From Medicago truncatula (Eukaryota > Streptophyta > Magnoliopsida > Fabales > Fabaceae): 64,000 nucleotides of DNA. Shown piece after piece: positions 24,703-37,393 of the stretch; within the stretch, counting starts at the first letter, position 1; each line of letters begins with the position of its first letter. The position numbers were made by a program, and so were the translations under genes. The stretch lies in NCBI RefSeq assembly GCF_003473485.1, contig NC_053049.1:8184001-8248000 (forward strand), read 5' to 3'. The notes beneath the pieces were generated by a model. The model had not been told where the DNA came from and did not search any database. It saw only the letters and a program-made list of their open reading frames with translations.

Positions 24703-24838
24703 ACTTGGGTGACATAGAGTTGAGTGACATTGATCAATCACAATGCCACAATGCTTGTGAAAGAGAGAGAAACACAAGCATTGTGGCATTGTGATTGACC
24801 AACGTCACCAATGTCACCCAACTCTATGTCACCCAAGT
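24703..24838. repeat. 136-bp near-perfect hairpin (fold-back MITE)
   Basis: The left arm starts ACTTGGGTGACATAGAGTTG and the right arm ends with its exact complement, CAACTCTATGTCACCCAAGT. Both arms run about 57-66 bases and meet at a GAGAGAGAAA loop. A few bulges occur in the middle of the right arm. No clear target duplication. The structure is a good source of double-stranded RNA if transcribed. Confidence 0.85.
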
Positions 24839-24869
24839 ATTTTCCCGATAAACATCAAACCATAAGGAT

Positions 24870-24871
<2 letters not shown>

Positions 24872-24911
<40 letters not shown>
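24872..24911. repeat. (AT)n microsatellite, about 20 units
   Basis: Perfect AT dinucleotide run. The next 60 bases are AT-rich with no gene. Confidence 0.9.
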
Positions 24912-24915
<4 letters not shown>

Positions 24916-24984
24916 TTATGATAAAAGTATAAAAAAATTATATTTCAAAAATATTCATTTGATTGTTTGTTTTTTTTTCCCTGG

Positions 24985-25790
24985 TGCGGGTGAATTGTAG
25001 ACTAGATTTGGGTGGAATGAGGTTTCTAGAATGTTTCATCACTTTGGTCCGATAGCATCTCGCATTTGGTTGCCAAAGTAGTGACTAATATTGGTAGCGA
25101 TGTCCCTTTGATCGTGTAGAACATTTAGACCTCTTGAAACAAAATCGTTTTTGAAGAGTTACAATCAGTTCGACATTCAATTATATCTTCTATTTTTGTT
25201 GAATTTCAAACGTCTCTTCAAGCCTTTGCAGACTTAAATATTTCTCCTACTCTTCTTGTGTGCGAGTTTGATGGAAGAAAGGGGATAAAAAAACATTAGT
25301 GCTCAATGTAGACGATGATCTTTGAGTAATCCAAGGAAAACAAGATTTGGAGGTATTATGTGTAATTATGGCGAAGCCTTTCAATTTGATTTCTAAGAAA
25401 GTATAGGTTGTTTGAATGTGATTCATACAAATCCGAACTCTCCTTGTTGGAGCTGACTTTCAAAAGGTCATTTGTTAATCTGATTCTCTTCACGTTGTGC
25501 AGTTATTAACTATAGACACATGTCACTTTCATCATTATGCCAATATGCTGGAGATCATTGTAGATTACACGAAGAAAATTTGGAATTTCAGCCTCCGTCG
25601 CACTCTTAGTTAAGGAAATGTCTATGCAAATATTCTAGTTCTATCAAAGTTTTTTTTTTTTTAGGGAAGTTTCTGCAAAGTCAGAAGCTCATTGTATAAA
25701 TATCTTGATTACGATTCACAAGACACCATCGTGTCTTTCCTCAACTTTGTTAGCCGACGCTACGGAAACGTGACTTAGGTTTTTTTTCTC
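24985..25790 (+). pseudogene. RNase H-type retroelement remnant
   Basis: Frame pieces keep the order of a plant RNase H-like domain: RFGGIMCNYGEAFQFDF, then SDSLHVVQLLTIDTCHFHHY, then LEIIVDY and LRRTLS-stop-GNVYANIL. The last matches the usual REGNxCAN motif with the glutamate codon replaced by a stop. After that come TPSCLS-like and LLADA-like residues. Frameshifts and stops separate the pieces. No reverse transcriptase is left. It differs from the 17.7-kb remnant and comes from another element family. Confidence 0.55.
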
Positions 25791-26099
25791 TTCTCATGCA
25801 TAAAAAAATATACTTGTTTTTTTTTTTTTAGTACAAATTCTTCTTCTTACGTTTATAGTTGCTTTGTATTTTTTGACTCATATATTTCTTTGACATTAGT
25901 TTTTTTTCTTCAATACAATACATTTTTTTCGTTTGATAAAAAAATAACAAAATAATTTTATACCACCTTAATTATAATGATTTTATTTTTTTGCTAATGT
26001 TAATTAAATTTCTTCTTTTCCTGGTGCATCAACAATAATTTGTTCTCCTGATTTCTTCTTCTTCTCCTGGTGCATCAACACATACATGTTTTCCCCAAA

Positions 26100-27376
26100 T
26101 TAATCTTCCATCCCCTCCCTCTGTAAGATGCTTCAAACACAGCCAAAATACTTTCATTTATGATCAACAACAAATTATTATCATGCAATCAATGAAACAA
26201 AATCTCTGACGTGGAGTATTCAATTTCATTTGCGATGAATTGAGATCTTCCATACCCTCTCATTTGGATTTTCTTAATTTCTTGTTTCGTTTCTTATCCT
26301 TTTCAATTCTCCCTTCTTTTAATTCACCCTGATCGTTGCAAAGATCAGACAGATTTCAAAGAAAAGAGATTCTCAGCAGTGAGCAACAGATTGAATAGAT
26401 AGCAAAATGAAATTAGGTTTTTTAATTTTGTAGATTGGGTTGACCTTTTCAGCATAAAGGTTTTCATTCTGGTATGATTATTTTTTTAGTTAGGGTAATT
26501 TGACTCTGTTATTTGAAATATAATATTATTGTTGTATTGTTGCAGTCTTTTGTTTAGTAGTGTAATGATTTGTTGGAATTGAATTGTTGAGTGGTAGGAG
26601 AAATATAATTGATTCTGTAGTGTGTAGAATACATGTTTGGTTGTTTTCGACTAAAATTGATTTCGCCTCTTGAATTGATTTTACTTAAGCTTTGTAGATT
26701 TTGATTCTAGAATTGACTGTTATACACAAATTTATAGTTTAATCAACTTTTGCATGAATGTATCCAAGCAATAATCACTAAATTAACGGATTTTATATAG
26801 TTTAGGACTAAATCGGAGAGGGAGTGATAGTTTACAGACTAAATTGATGATTTATTAGCTTTTTTTTCTTTCTTTTTAAAAGGCTCGTTCAGTGGACCGA
26901 GTTTTGTGGACCGAACAAGTGCGGTAGTAAAATAAATAGAAAATATTAACTATATTCTTACTGAAATTATTATATTTACATTTTTGCACTATTAATTAAT
27001 TATATCATATGTTTATAGTAAAATATATTTTAATAATTTCTGGCAGTCCGTGTTACTCGCAATTTACTATGTTCATTACTTTTTCTGATCTTAGGTCGGA
27101 TCTCGATTTTGACTACCCTACAAATTGATTGATCTTTATTCAGGTGTGGATTCGATTCATAGATGAAGTTGTTATCATAGAATCACATATTGCATCAACG
27201 TGGTTGGGAATTGTTTGTGGATATTGAAGAGCTTGATTTCAGAAGTTTGAGTTGTGACTTATAAGTATATCAGCTTAGGATCTCCAAGTTGTTTCTGTTT
27301 CTCGATTCGGAACATGGTCTGTTAGGAGTGACAAATGGGAAAAACATGATGAATGCGGAAGCTAGATTGTCTGTCA
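26100..27376 (+). promoter_or_regulatory. 5' UTR and leader intron region of the FAB1 gene
   Basis: A transcript leader is suggested by pyrimidine-rich sequence at about 26100-26420, a good donor (CTGGTATGA) near 26472, and a strong acceptor (TTTATTCAG) ending at 27143, shortly before the FAB1 start codon. A leader intron of about 670 bp would result. The intron region holds a partial copy (about 26620-26780) of the GTTTGG/AATTGATTTTG repeat seen in full at 34009-34300. Exact transcription start is not visible. Confidence 0.45.
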
Positions 27377-28484
27377 ATGGACGTAATAGACAAGACCTTT
27401 TCTGAGCTTGTTAGCATCATTAAATCATGGATTCCCTGGCAATCTGAGCCAGCAAACGTGTCTCGTGATTTTTGGATGCCAGATCACAGTTGTAGAGTAT
27501 GCTACGAGTGTGATTCGCAGTTCACCTTATTTAATCGCAGACACCATTGCCGTCTTTGTGGACGAATTTTCTGTTCAAAGTGTACAACAAACTCAATTCC
27601 TGCCCCGTTCAGTGGCGAAAGGAATCCTTGGGACGAGTGGGAAAAGATTCGCGTATGCAATTATTGTTACAAGCAATGGGAGCAGGGCATAGTTTCTTTT
27701 GATAACACTGGTCAGGTTTCAAATCTCGATCGTACAATGTCAGCTTCGAGTGTTGCTAGTAGTAAAACCAGTGCGACTGCTGACAGTAGTAACATTACTC
27801 TTTGCTCCGCGCCTTATTCAGCTGGGTCTTATAAACAAATACAACAGGGTTCGTGTGCGAACAACTTACTTCAATCACCTAAGAGGGGAAAAGACACTGA
27901 TCGGGAAGGTTTATCATCCTTAGGAGGGAGGAATATTGATCTTATAGAAGACCCGTTACCAAAGCAATACGGGTTCTCGATAAGCAGGTATTGCACTATT
28001 TCTCTTACATTCATTGATAGAGAGAACTAATGCTTGGTTGTTCATATTGATATTTTTATTTCTTATATTGTTTTTAATAAATCATATTCTCCATTGTGCT
28101 TATTGAAAATTCAAAGGAGTTTCACAGCCTTACATTATATTTTATTATAACATATTTTGACGGAGATCTGATAAGTGATCACATAAATTATTTTGGTCTA
28201 ATCGGCATCAGAGTCATCAGGATTTAGGAATACATAATCTCAATATAGGTAGTCAATCCCAGCCAATCCTGGCGGGATCCCGGAGGAGCAGCGCATCTCA
28301 ATGAAAAACCCCGACAGTAATGTGAATCCCAGCCCACTTCTGGTTCGTGCCCACTCCAGGTGGGAGAGCGGGTACCCGGTTCACGTGCTCTGGTCCCCGG
28401 GTTCCCACTCCAGGAAAATCACGATTTTGCCCTTAAAATTTGAACCATTTGAAGGGCAATTTGGGTTTTTTGCACAAACCTAAT

Positions 28485-28524
<40 letters not shown>

Positions 28525-31500
28525 ATTTCCATTCTCTCTCTAACTAGTAATTGTTTTATCATATCTTTTTTTATTCTCTGTTTTTTATGCAATCTCTCCG
28601 CTGTTCTTATACAATATATCCTTTGCGATCCCGGTGATCAAACTATCCCACTTTTGGGGTCGGCCGCTCCGCGCCGCTATCCGGGATTGACTATCTAGAT
28701 CTCAATGTGTAGATGTTATTTACGAAAAGATCTGTAATTTATTGAACTAGGGCCAGCGATCTCTAAGAACCAACGATTTTTACTCCCTCCATTCCTTTGT
28801 AAGCCTCGTTTTTTTAGAAGTTTTTCTTCATTTTTTATTTTTTCGTTTTCAAAGTTCAAAGTAGTATTGTTTTGTCAAAATTGTCCTTGATTACTTTTTT
28901 GCAAAGAGGTAAAAATGTGAAATGAGATAATAAATAAAAATGGTATTATAGGAAAAAAACAATTCCATAAAAAGTAAAAACAGCGATTAGAAAGGAATGA
29001 TGGTAGTATATTTAATGTCTGCCTACTCGACGAGTGCTGCTACTCTTTTTTTTGTTTGTGAAATTTTCATGATCATACGGGTTTATCTTACTTCAGGAGT
29101 GACGATGATGAGGATGATTATGGTGTATATCGGTTGGATTCAGATATGAGGCAATATCCTCAAGTGAATAGCTACTATGGACAAGCTGTGCTTGATGGGA
29201 TAAGCAACGTTGATGGCTCACAGAAAGTGCATCCTAGTGGAGAAAACATTGATGCAAAACTCTCTTCAAACTACAATTTTGATGCACATGGTTTAGAAGG
29301 AACACCAATTACTTCAAAAAATGAAGATGAACCTGATATCTGTGATGAAAACGAAGCACCTTCCTCGTTATATGTTTCAGAGGACGTTGATGCTGAACCT
29401 GTTGATTTTGAAAATAATGGACTTTTGTGGCTCCCTCCAGAACCAGAAGATGAAGAAGATGATCGAGAAGCTATTTTGTTCGATGACGATGATGATAATG
29501 ATGGGAATTGTACTGGAGAGTGGGGTTATCTGCGTAGTTCAAGCAGTTTTGGTAGTGGGGAGTCTCGACACAGAGATAGGTCAAATGAGGAGCACAAGAA
29601 GGTAATGAAGAATGTAGTTGACGGGCACTTTAGGGCTTTGGTATCGCAGCTATTACAGGTTGAGAACTTACCAGTTGAAGACAACAACAAAAACAGTTGG
29701 TTGGAAATAATCATATCTCTGTCATGGGAAGCTGCTAATTTACTGAAACCAGATATGAGCAAAGGTGGAGGGATGGACCCAGCTGGTTATTCGAAAGTCA
29801 AATGCATAGCTTGCGGGAGCCGCATTGAAAGGTAAATGCTATTCTTTTTATGACTTTAACCTCTAAGTTCTAATTTGTATCTAGTTTTGTTTCATGTTCT
29901 TCTAGATCAGCTGTTGCAATTTGTATTTCTTGACGGCTTTTAGCAACAGGTTTTAAGCCCTCACGATCATGTCTCTCACACATAAATACAGTGTGTCTCA
30001 ATGTGAAAAATCACCTTTCATAACCTGCTAAACAAAAATATTCAATAGGAATGGCGTGATTGCTTTTTTTTTATACTATTTCTGGAAATTTGTTAAGGTA
30101 TTAAAAAAAAACAAATTAGAAGAAAAAGAGCTGCAATCAAATGGGAGCTGAAAAATGAAATCTAGGCTATATCTTTTTATTTCTTTATTTCAAAACACGA
30201 GAGCAGTAGAAATAAAAAGTTGTTGAGGATAAGTCATTTTATTAATTTTCACTAAAATCTACACCATAAGGAATTTAGGATACCTAATTTTAATTTTTAT
30301 GCTTTTATGTTGATCACTTGATTTTATTGCCCGTTATACCTGAAATATATTATTAAACTCAACAATGGTCAGCGAAATTTTTATGTGATAGTCCTGGCAT
30401 TCCATTTGCTTGACTTCTTGGATATATGTTCTTACAGTGTGGTGGTTAAAGGTGTTGTTTGTAAGAAAAATGTGGCTCATCGGCGAATGACGTCAAAAGT
30501 GGATAAACCTCGTATGTTGATCCTTGGAGGAGCTCTTGAATACCAGCGCGTTACCAATCTCTTGTCGAGTGTAGATACCCTATTGCAGCAGGTTGTTCTT
30601 GTGCACCACTTTTTAAGTTTAAAGTTCTAGTGTACCACTTTCTATGCTAATGAAGTAATGATTTATATTCTCTATGTAGGAAATGGATCATCTGAAGATG
30701 GCAGTGGCAAAAATAGCTTCACACCAGCCAAATATCCTTCTGGTAGAGAAATCAGTTTCACGATATGCGCAGGAATATCTTCTTGCTAAAGATATAACTC
30801 TGGTTCTCAATGTAAAGAGACCCCTTTTGGAACGCATAGCACGTTGCACAGGCACTCAAATAGTGCCTTCAGTCGACCATCTTTCATCACAAAAGTTGGG
30901 TTACTGTGAAACATTTCATGTTCAAAAGTTTCTTGAAGATCTAATTAGTGCTGGTCAGGGTGCCAAAAAAACAGTGAAAACATTGATGTTTTTCCAAGGT
31001 TGCCCAAAACCATTAGGTTGCACAGTAAGTCTTTATTTGTTTTATGTAATTTGAACATAATAGGAAGAAAATATGCAGGCAACTCTGACTTGAAATTATA
31101 TAACCTTTCTACTATTGTAAGAAGAATTCATTGTTCTCGTGTTTATATTAAACAGATTTTACTCAGAGGAGCTGATATGGATGAACTGAAAAAGGTCAAG
31201 CATGTGGTTCAGTATGCAGTTTTTGCAGCTTACCATTTGGCTATGGAGACATCTTTTCTTGCCGATGAAGGAGTCTCCCTTCCAGAACTTCCGTTAAACA
31301 GTCTGGCCCTTCCAAATAAGTCGTCTTCCATTCAAAGGTCCATCTCAACAGTTCCTGGTTTTAGTGTTCCTGGCAATGAAAAGTCTCAGGCTCATGAACC
31401 TAACGCTGAACCACGGAGAACCAAAAGTGTCACAGTTGCTGAACTAGCCTCAGCAATTTGCAATACAGGATCCTTATGTAATGGTTCTTCTCAATCTTTG

Positions 31501-34500
31501 CCACCTGGATTAAATCTTAACCATTCAAGTGCCTTGTACTCCTCCACTGTTGCTTCAGGAGATGAAATTCCCGAGTCGTACCATAAGAAGCTTCTTTCCA
31601 CACAACCTCTGGCGAAAGAAACTACTGTGGTGGATAACACTCCGGTTGTCGTGGATGACCCCTCTGTAAATGATTCTGATACTGCAGAGAAGATATATCA
31701 AGGCATTTTGGCTGGAAAGTCTCAAAATGGTCATAGCCAAATCTATGCAAATCAATTAAGTGGTTCGGAGTCGTTATCTCCAACTAATGCTCAAAACCAT
31801 ACCGAGAAGCCTGTAATCACAAATGAAGAACCAGTTCCTCAGAAAGAAGAGTTTCCTCCATCACCCTCTGACCATCAAAGCATTTTGGTGTCGTTGTCCT
31901 CCCGGTGTGTGTGGAAGGGAACTGTGTGTGAGAGGTCCCATCTATTTCGAATTAAATACTATGGAAGCTTTGACAAACCATTGGGTCGGTTTCTACGGGA
32001 CCATTTATTTGATCAGGTAATTGTCTGTTACAGGAATAAATGTGCATTTGTTAGAACTACGACAATGATTTTTACAAATAATGTATGTCTTTACTTTCCA
32101 GAGTTATCGATGCCATTCTTGTGATATGCCATCGGAAGCACATGTGCATTGTTACACACATCGACAGGGAACACTTACCATATCGGTCAAGAAACTACCA
32201 GAAATTATCCTTCCTGGTGAAAAGGATGGAAAGATTTGGATGTGGCACAGGTGCTTGCGGTGTCCAAGAATCAGTGGCTTTCCTCCTGCTACACAGAGAA
32301 TAGTAATGTCTGATGCCGCTTGGGGTTTATCGTTCGGAAAATTTTTGGAGCTCAGTTTCTCAAACCATGCTGCAGCCAGCAGGGTGGCAAGCTGTGGCCA
32401 TTCTCTACACCGAGACTGTCTTCGTTTTTATGGGTGATTATAATCTCCCCTATCCTTATGTTTGAACTAAACAATAATCATATCCAAGTTTTATACTCTC
32501 CAGTCAATATATAAGAAAATTTTAAAAAAAATATTTGGTCCTATTTATAAGAAAATATCACAACTTTTAAGGTGTAATTATTGCTTAAAAGACCTTTTTC
32601 CCCATTATTTAATGGTTGTCTTTTTAATATTAGTGAGTTTATTTAATGCTTCACAATTTTTTATGAGGGTATATTTGTAAAAATATTCAAAAAACTACAC
32701 TAATTAATGAGTGTATTGGTTTTGATGTTTTTTGGTTTTTCTTCTCATAATAAGGACCGGAGGGAGTATATGTTATCCATTTATAACAAATTTGTCATGT
32801 ATGTGGTCTTGATCTCCATTTTATTGGTAATAAACTTCACGATTTAAGATTTAAATGGTTGAATTTGAAAAATAAAGCGTGTTTAATAAATTATGCATTG
32901 ACAGTGTAAAAAACATTTACGCACATATATGCAGTCATCTAGTCATGTTTAACCATCTTGCCATGATAATATTAATTACTCCCTCCGTCCCTATATATAA
33001 GACCCTTTTGCCAAAATCACGGGAATTAAGATAGTGGATATTTGTATTAAAGTTGTTTGTAATCACTATTGTTTTTACAATTTTATCCTTTAAGAAAGAA
33101 GGTTAGTTTATGTTTTCAACATGTTATTTATTGTTGATTGAAGAAAAAGATGTATAATAAATAGGGGCATGTATGTAAAAAAATAATTAATGTAGTTGGA
33201 AATAACAAAAGGGTCTTATAAAAAGGGACAAAAAAAATTCTCAAAAGGGTCTTATAATTAGGGACGGAGGGAGTATGAAAATATTTACACTGGTAAGATG
33301 GTGAAATAAGTCTGAACGTCTGTAAATTTGATTTGTCGGGGTATATTTGGTGAACTCTTTTTTAAAACCAGATTATGTAAGAGAAGGAATCTTATAACCT
33401 CTTTTGTTGGATGCATTAATTCACCATTCTCATGTTTCTTTTGCAGATTTGGGAAAATGGTTGCTTGTTTTCGATATGCATCAATTGATGTTCACTCAGT
33501 CTACCTTCCCCCACACAAACTGAATTTTGATTATGGGAATCAGGATTGGATACAAAAAGAAACAGACGAGGTTCAATATTTGAAGTCTTGGATTTTTAAA
33601 GTTGGTTTAGTGACAGGGAACCTAATTTATGGTTGTTGCAGGTGGTCAACCGTGCAGAGCTTTTATTCTCTGAAATACTCAATGGTCTTGGTCAAATTGG
33701 AGAGAAGAGATCTAGTGCATCTCAAATCAATAGTGGCCATAAAACACCGGAAATAAGACGTCAAGTTGCTGAACTGGAGGGGATGTTGCAAAGAGAGAAA
33801 CTCGAATTTGAGGTGAGGTTCTTGGTAAATATACCTGAGTTCATAGATACATGTTATTCAAGTTCCCTGCCTTGTAGTGGCCCTGTACAGTGATTAATTT
33901 TGTTATCATTCACTTATAGTTTTATGAGATATAAGATCAATCTTGTTTTAGAATATTATAATGTTTATCCTTTTATTGTTACAAAAGATTTATTATGTTA
34001 GCAGTCTTAGTGTATGTTTGGGCCGAAATTGATTCTAGAGGTGTAGAACTGATTTTGACATGTTTGGCTGTTTTAAGTAGAATTGATTTTGCTTCGAGAG
34101 TTTATTCTAAACTTTAAGCTACAATTTGGAGCGTTTGCCTCTTCATTTGATGTTTTGCCTTGAATTTACTGTTCAACCCACTTTTACATGCATGTATCTA
34201 AACATAAACCACTTTACATTTTACTCAATCCAAATCAATTTTACAAAATCAAAGCATTTAAAATCATATTTTCTCATCGCATAACCAAACACACATTTAA
34301 TAATATGGTGCAAGTTTTATTAATTTATATTATTGAAGCAGCACATACATATCTTGAAAGGTTTGTGGTTAATGGTTCTCTCTTTTGTTTCCTTAGGAAA
34401 CTCTTCAAAAGATTTTGAACCAAGAAAAGAGAAATGGCCAACCTGGGACTGGGATTGACATTCTGGAAGTTAATCGATTGTGGAGGCAGTTACTTTTCCA

Positions 34501-37393
34501 ATCATATATGTGGGATCACCGCCTTATATATGCAGACAGCTTAGCTAATTCCAACAATGAAACTGGACTAAGCAGTTCAATTTCAGAGGATATGGAAATA
34601 CCTATCGATGAAAATTTGACGACTGATGTCTCCTTGGCAGGAAGGGGATTCAGTAGTGTTGACTCCATTTGTGGAGTAGTTGATGCTAAAAGTTCTCAGT
34701 CAGATGCATTTCATCAAGAAGTTGACATGGTCAAAAATAAACAAAACGAGAAAGAAGAACAACCTAATCTTTCGATCAGCAAAAGTATAAATGACCAATC
34801 TGACCTTTTAGAACCTGAATTGGGTGTTCGCAGAGCTCTCTCTGAGGGGCCATTTCCTGTCGTACCTAGTTTGTCTGAAACACTTGATGCTAAATGGACA
34901 GGTGAAAACCAGTCAGGAATCGGAACTCAAAAGGATAGCACTTCTGTAAACCCTGATACATCTACGGCAGATGCTCTGACGGCCACTGTACAAAGAGAAG
35001 CATACCATCTCGGAGATCGCACAGAAGACCAGAACGGCTACAAGAGTATCTTTTCTGCTCCTAAAGGTCATGATAACATGGAAGACTCTTTAAGCTGGTT
35101 AGGAATGCCCTTTTTAAACTTCTATCGCCAATTTAACAAGAACTTGTTTGCTAGTAGCCAGAAGTTTGAAACACTAGTTGACTACAATCCTGTTTTTGTA
35201 TCGTCCTTCGGGAAGCTGGAACTCCAAGGTGGTGCAAGGATGCTTCTTCCGATTGGTATAAATGACACTGTAATTCCAATATATGATGATGAACCCTCAA
35301 GTATTATAGCTTATGCCTTGATGTCCCCAGAATATCATTTTCAATTATCTGATGATGGAGAGAGACCAAAAGATGGATCCTCTGAGTTGGCTTCATCGTA
35401 TTTTTCAGATTCTGGTGCCTTCCAATCCTTTTCATCTGCTGATGACGCTTTTGATTCTCAGAAAAGTTTCGGATCAATCGAGGATATGATATTGTCCATG
35501 TCTGGGACTCGTAACTCGTCAATGTTGGACCCGGTGACGCATACAAAAGCTATGCATGCCCGAGTTTCCTTTGGAGAAGATGGTCTCCTTGGTAAGGTAA
35601 AATATTCTGTGACCGGTTACTATGCGAAGCGATTTGAGGCCTTAAGAAGAGTCTGTTGTCCTTCAGAGCTCGACTACATAAGGTCTCTCAGTCGCTGTAA
35701 GAAATGGAGAGCTCAAGGTGGGAAGAGTAATGTATTCTTTGCAAAAACCTTGGATGATCGATTTATCATCAAACAAGTTACCAAAACGGAACTTGAATCG
35801 TTCATCAAATTTGGTCCAGAATACTTCAAGTACCTTTCAGAATCCATAGCAACAGGAAGTCCAACATGCCTGGCAAAAATTCTTGGCATATACCAGGTAC
35901 TTGTCTTTCATGCCTTACATTTTTTATAGCACCAAAATGTTAAAGTAACTAAGTCATCATATTTCGTTGGCAAGGATGAAAACATTATATACTTTCAAAA
36001 AAAGATTGTTCAGCCAAAAAAGAAAGAAGAATAATTGCTTTGTTGTTCATCTGATTTTCGGGAGGTGCTTTATTTCAAGTTACAGAAATTTGAAATGATT
36101 TTTAATATCTTAAATTGAATGGTGCCTTCAAAAGATGAAATGGCCATGCAATAAATCATCTCCATGAGTGTATTGGTTTGTTAACTTATAATTTTGTATT
36201 TTGCTTTACTTGTCTTGGATGGATATATATCATCTTAACTTCTTAATTCTTGGATGGCATTCTATTGGAAAAAGGTTACGTCAAAGCATCTCAAAGGAGG
36301 TAAAGAGTCCAAGATGGATGTTCTGGTTATGGAGAATCTTCTATTTAGGAGGACCGTAACACGACTTTATGATCTCAAAGGGTCGTCGAGGTCTCGGTAT
36401 AATCCAGATAGTACAGGGAAAAACAAAGTTCTGCTGGACCAAAACTTGATTGAAGCAATGCCAACTTCTCCTATTTTTGTGGGAAATAAAGCAAAACGAT
36501 TGTTAGAAAGAGGTGTTTGGAATGATACTGGTTTTCTTGCAGTAAGTTTCAAATCTTCATCCACACCATTTTTTTCACTTAACTGTATCATTTTCTTGTT
36601 TCTTACTTAAAATCAGTTTGGATAAACAACTTCATTAAGCGCTTATGTATAAGCTCTACCAAAAGATAAATAAATTCAAAATGTTTTATATAAATCTATA
36701 AGATGTTTTCATAAGTTATCCTAGGTAGTTTAAGGAAATAAGGTGAAAACAACTTATGCACATGTCATTAGTTGTTTCCATAAGTTCTCTCAAATAGTTT
36801 GGCTAGTGTTTATGCCAGTTGATACTACAACAACAACAACAACAACCAAGCTTTATCCCACTAAGTGGTGTCTCGGCTACATGGATCAAATTACGCCATA
36901 TTGGTCTATCATAAACCATATTTGGATTTTATGCCAGTTGATAAACTCAGGCAATCCAATCCAAACAGACCTGTAGGAGGGGCTTGTGGGGGAATCTTTC
37001 AACTAAATTTAAGTTCATTTCACATGCATGATGCATCTGTTTTTCCTCTTTTTGCAGTCAGTTGATGTAATGGACTATTCACTACTTGTTGGGGTGGATG
37101 AAGAAAAGCATGAGTTAGTTCTTGGAATAATTGATTTCATGAGGCAGTATACATGGGACAAGCATCTTGAAACATGGGTGAAAGCTTCAGGAATCCTTGG
37201 AGGGCCAAAGAACGCATCACCAACAGTTATATCACCGAAGCAATATAAGAAAAGGTTCAGGAAAGCAATGACCACTTACTTTCTCATGCTTCCAGATCAG
37301 TGGTCCCCACCATCTCTTATTCCTAGTCTTTCCCAGTCTGATTTAGTTGAAGAAAAAGAAAACAATGCACAGTCTAGGACTTTAGCTGAATGA
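27377..37393 (+). CDS. 1-phosphatidylinositol-3-phosphate 5-kinase, FAB1 type
   Basis: Eleven exons: 27377-27987, 29097-29831, 30438-30591, 30680-31024, 31156-32016, 32102-32433, 33447-33570, 33642-33812, 34397-35896, 36275-36541, 37058-37393. They join in frame to 1811 residues, normal for plant FAB1A/B. The FYVE zinc finger (residues 31-103) is complete: [18 protein letters not shown]. It binds PI3P on endosomes. A chaperonin-like (Cpn60_TCP1) region covers about 450-690, with [16 protein letters not shown] cysteine-rich segment at about 860-960 follows, with [20 protein letters not shown]. The PIPK kinase domain is about 1480-1790, with FIIKQV (ATP lysine), [28 protein letters not shown] and the activation-loop [13 protein letters not shown]. 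The product makes PI(3,5)P2 for vacuole and endosome maintenance. The start at 27377 gives [12 protein letters not shown], matching the family; an in-frame ATG at 27353 is less likely. A versus B cannot be told apart by eye. Confidence 0.97.
28245..28698. mobile_element. GC-rich hAT-like element in FAB1 intron 1
   Basis: Ends TAGGTAGTCAATCCC and, in complement, TAGATAGTCAATCCC form an inverted repeat. ATCTCAAT (8 bp) occurs immediately outside both ends (28237-28244 and 28699-28706), as for hAT. The 454-bp interior is much GC-richer than the surrounding intron and contains (CT)n at about 28491-28520. No transposase is encoded. Confidence 0.75.
28783..29006. mobile_element. Stowaway-like MITE in FAB1 intron 1
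   Basis: CTCCCTCCATTCCTTT pairs with the complement of the right end, CTACCATCATTCCTTT, and TA flanks both sides. It lies about 90 bp before exon 2. Confidence 0.75.
32496..32766. mobile_element. Stowaway-like MITE in FAB1 intron 6, first
   Basis: The right end GGACCGGAGGGAG pairs with the left end CTCTCCAGTCAATAT, followed by TTATAAGAAAA-type sequence on both arms. TA on both sides. Arms are more diverged than in the next copy. Confidence 0.65.
32979..33273. mobile_element. Stowaway-like MITE in FAB1 intron 6, second
   Basis: The left end CTCCCTCCGTCCCTATATAT is inverted at the right end as AATTAGGGACGGAGGGAG, with AAGACCCTTTTG and CAAAAGGGTCTTATA further in. TA target sites occur at 32977-32978 and 33274-33275. 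295 bp, non-coding. Confidence 0.88.
34009..34300. mobile_element. MITE-like repeat in FAB1 intron 8
   Basis: The left side GTGTATGTTTGGGCCGAAAT is inversely matched by the right side ATAACCAAACACACATTTAA, and both arms carry AATTGATTTTG or its complement. Ends of the GTTTGG type suggest Harbinger or hAT. A partial relative lies upstream of FAB1 at about 26620-26780 and a possible one at 60720-60890. Confidence 0.5.
36825..36927 (-). mobile_element. 5'-truncated Au-type SINE in FAB1 intron 10
   Basis: On the minus strand the 103-bp insert reads CATGTAGCCGAGACACCACT, then TAGTGGGATAAAGCTTGG, then a (TTG)n tail. This is the 3' part and tail of the plant Au SINE family as I remember it. It is bounded by a perfect 16-bp target duplication, TTTATGCCAGTTGATA, at 36809-36824 and 36928-36943. 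The length and the tail position fit LINE-driven insertion. The pol III promoter half is missing. Confidence 0.85.
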
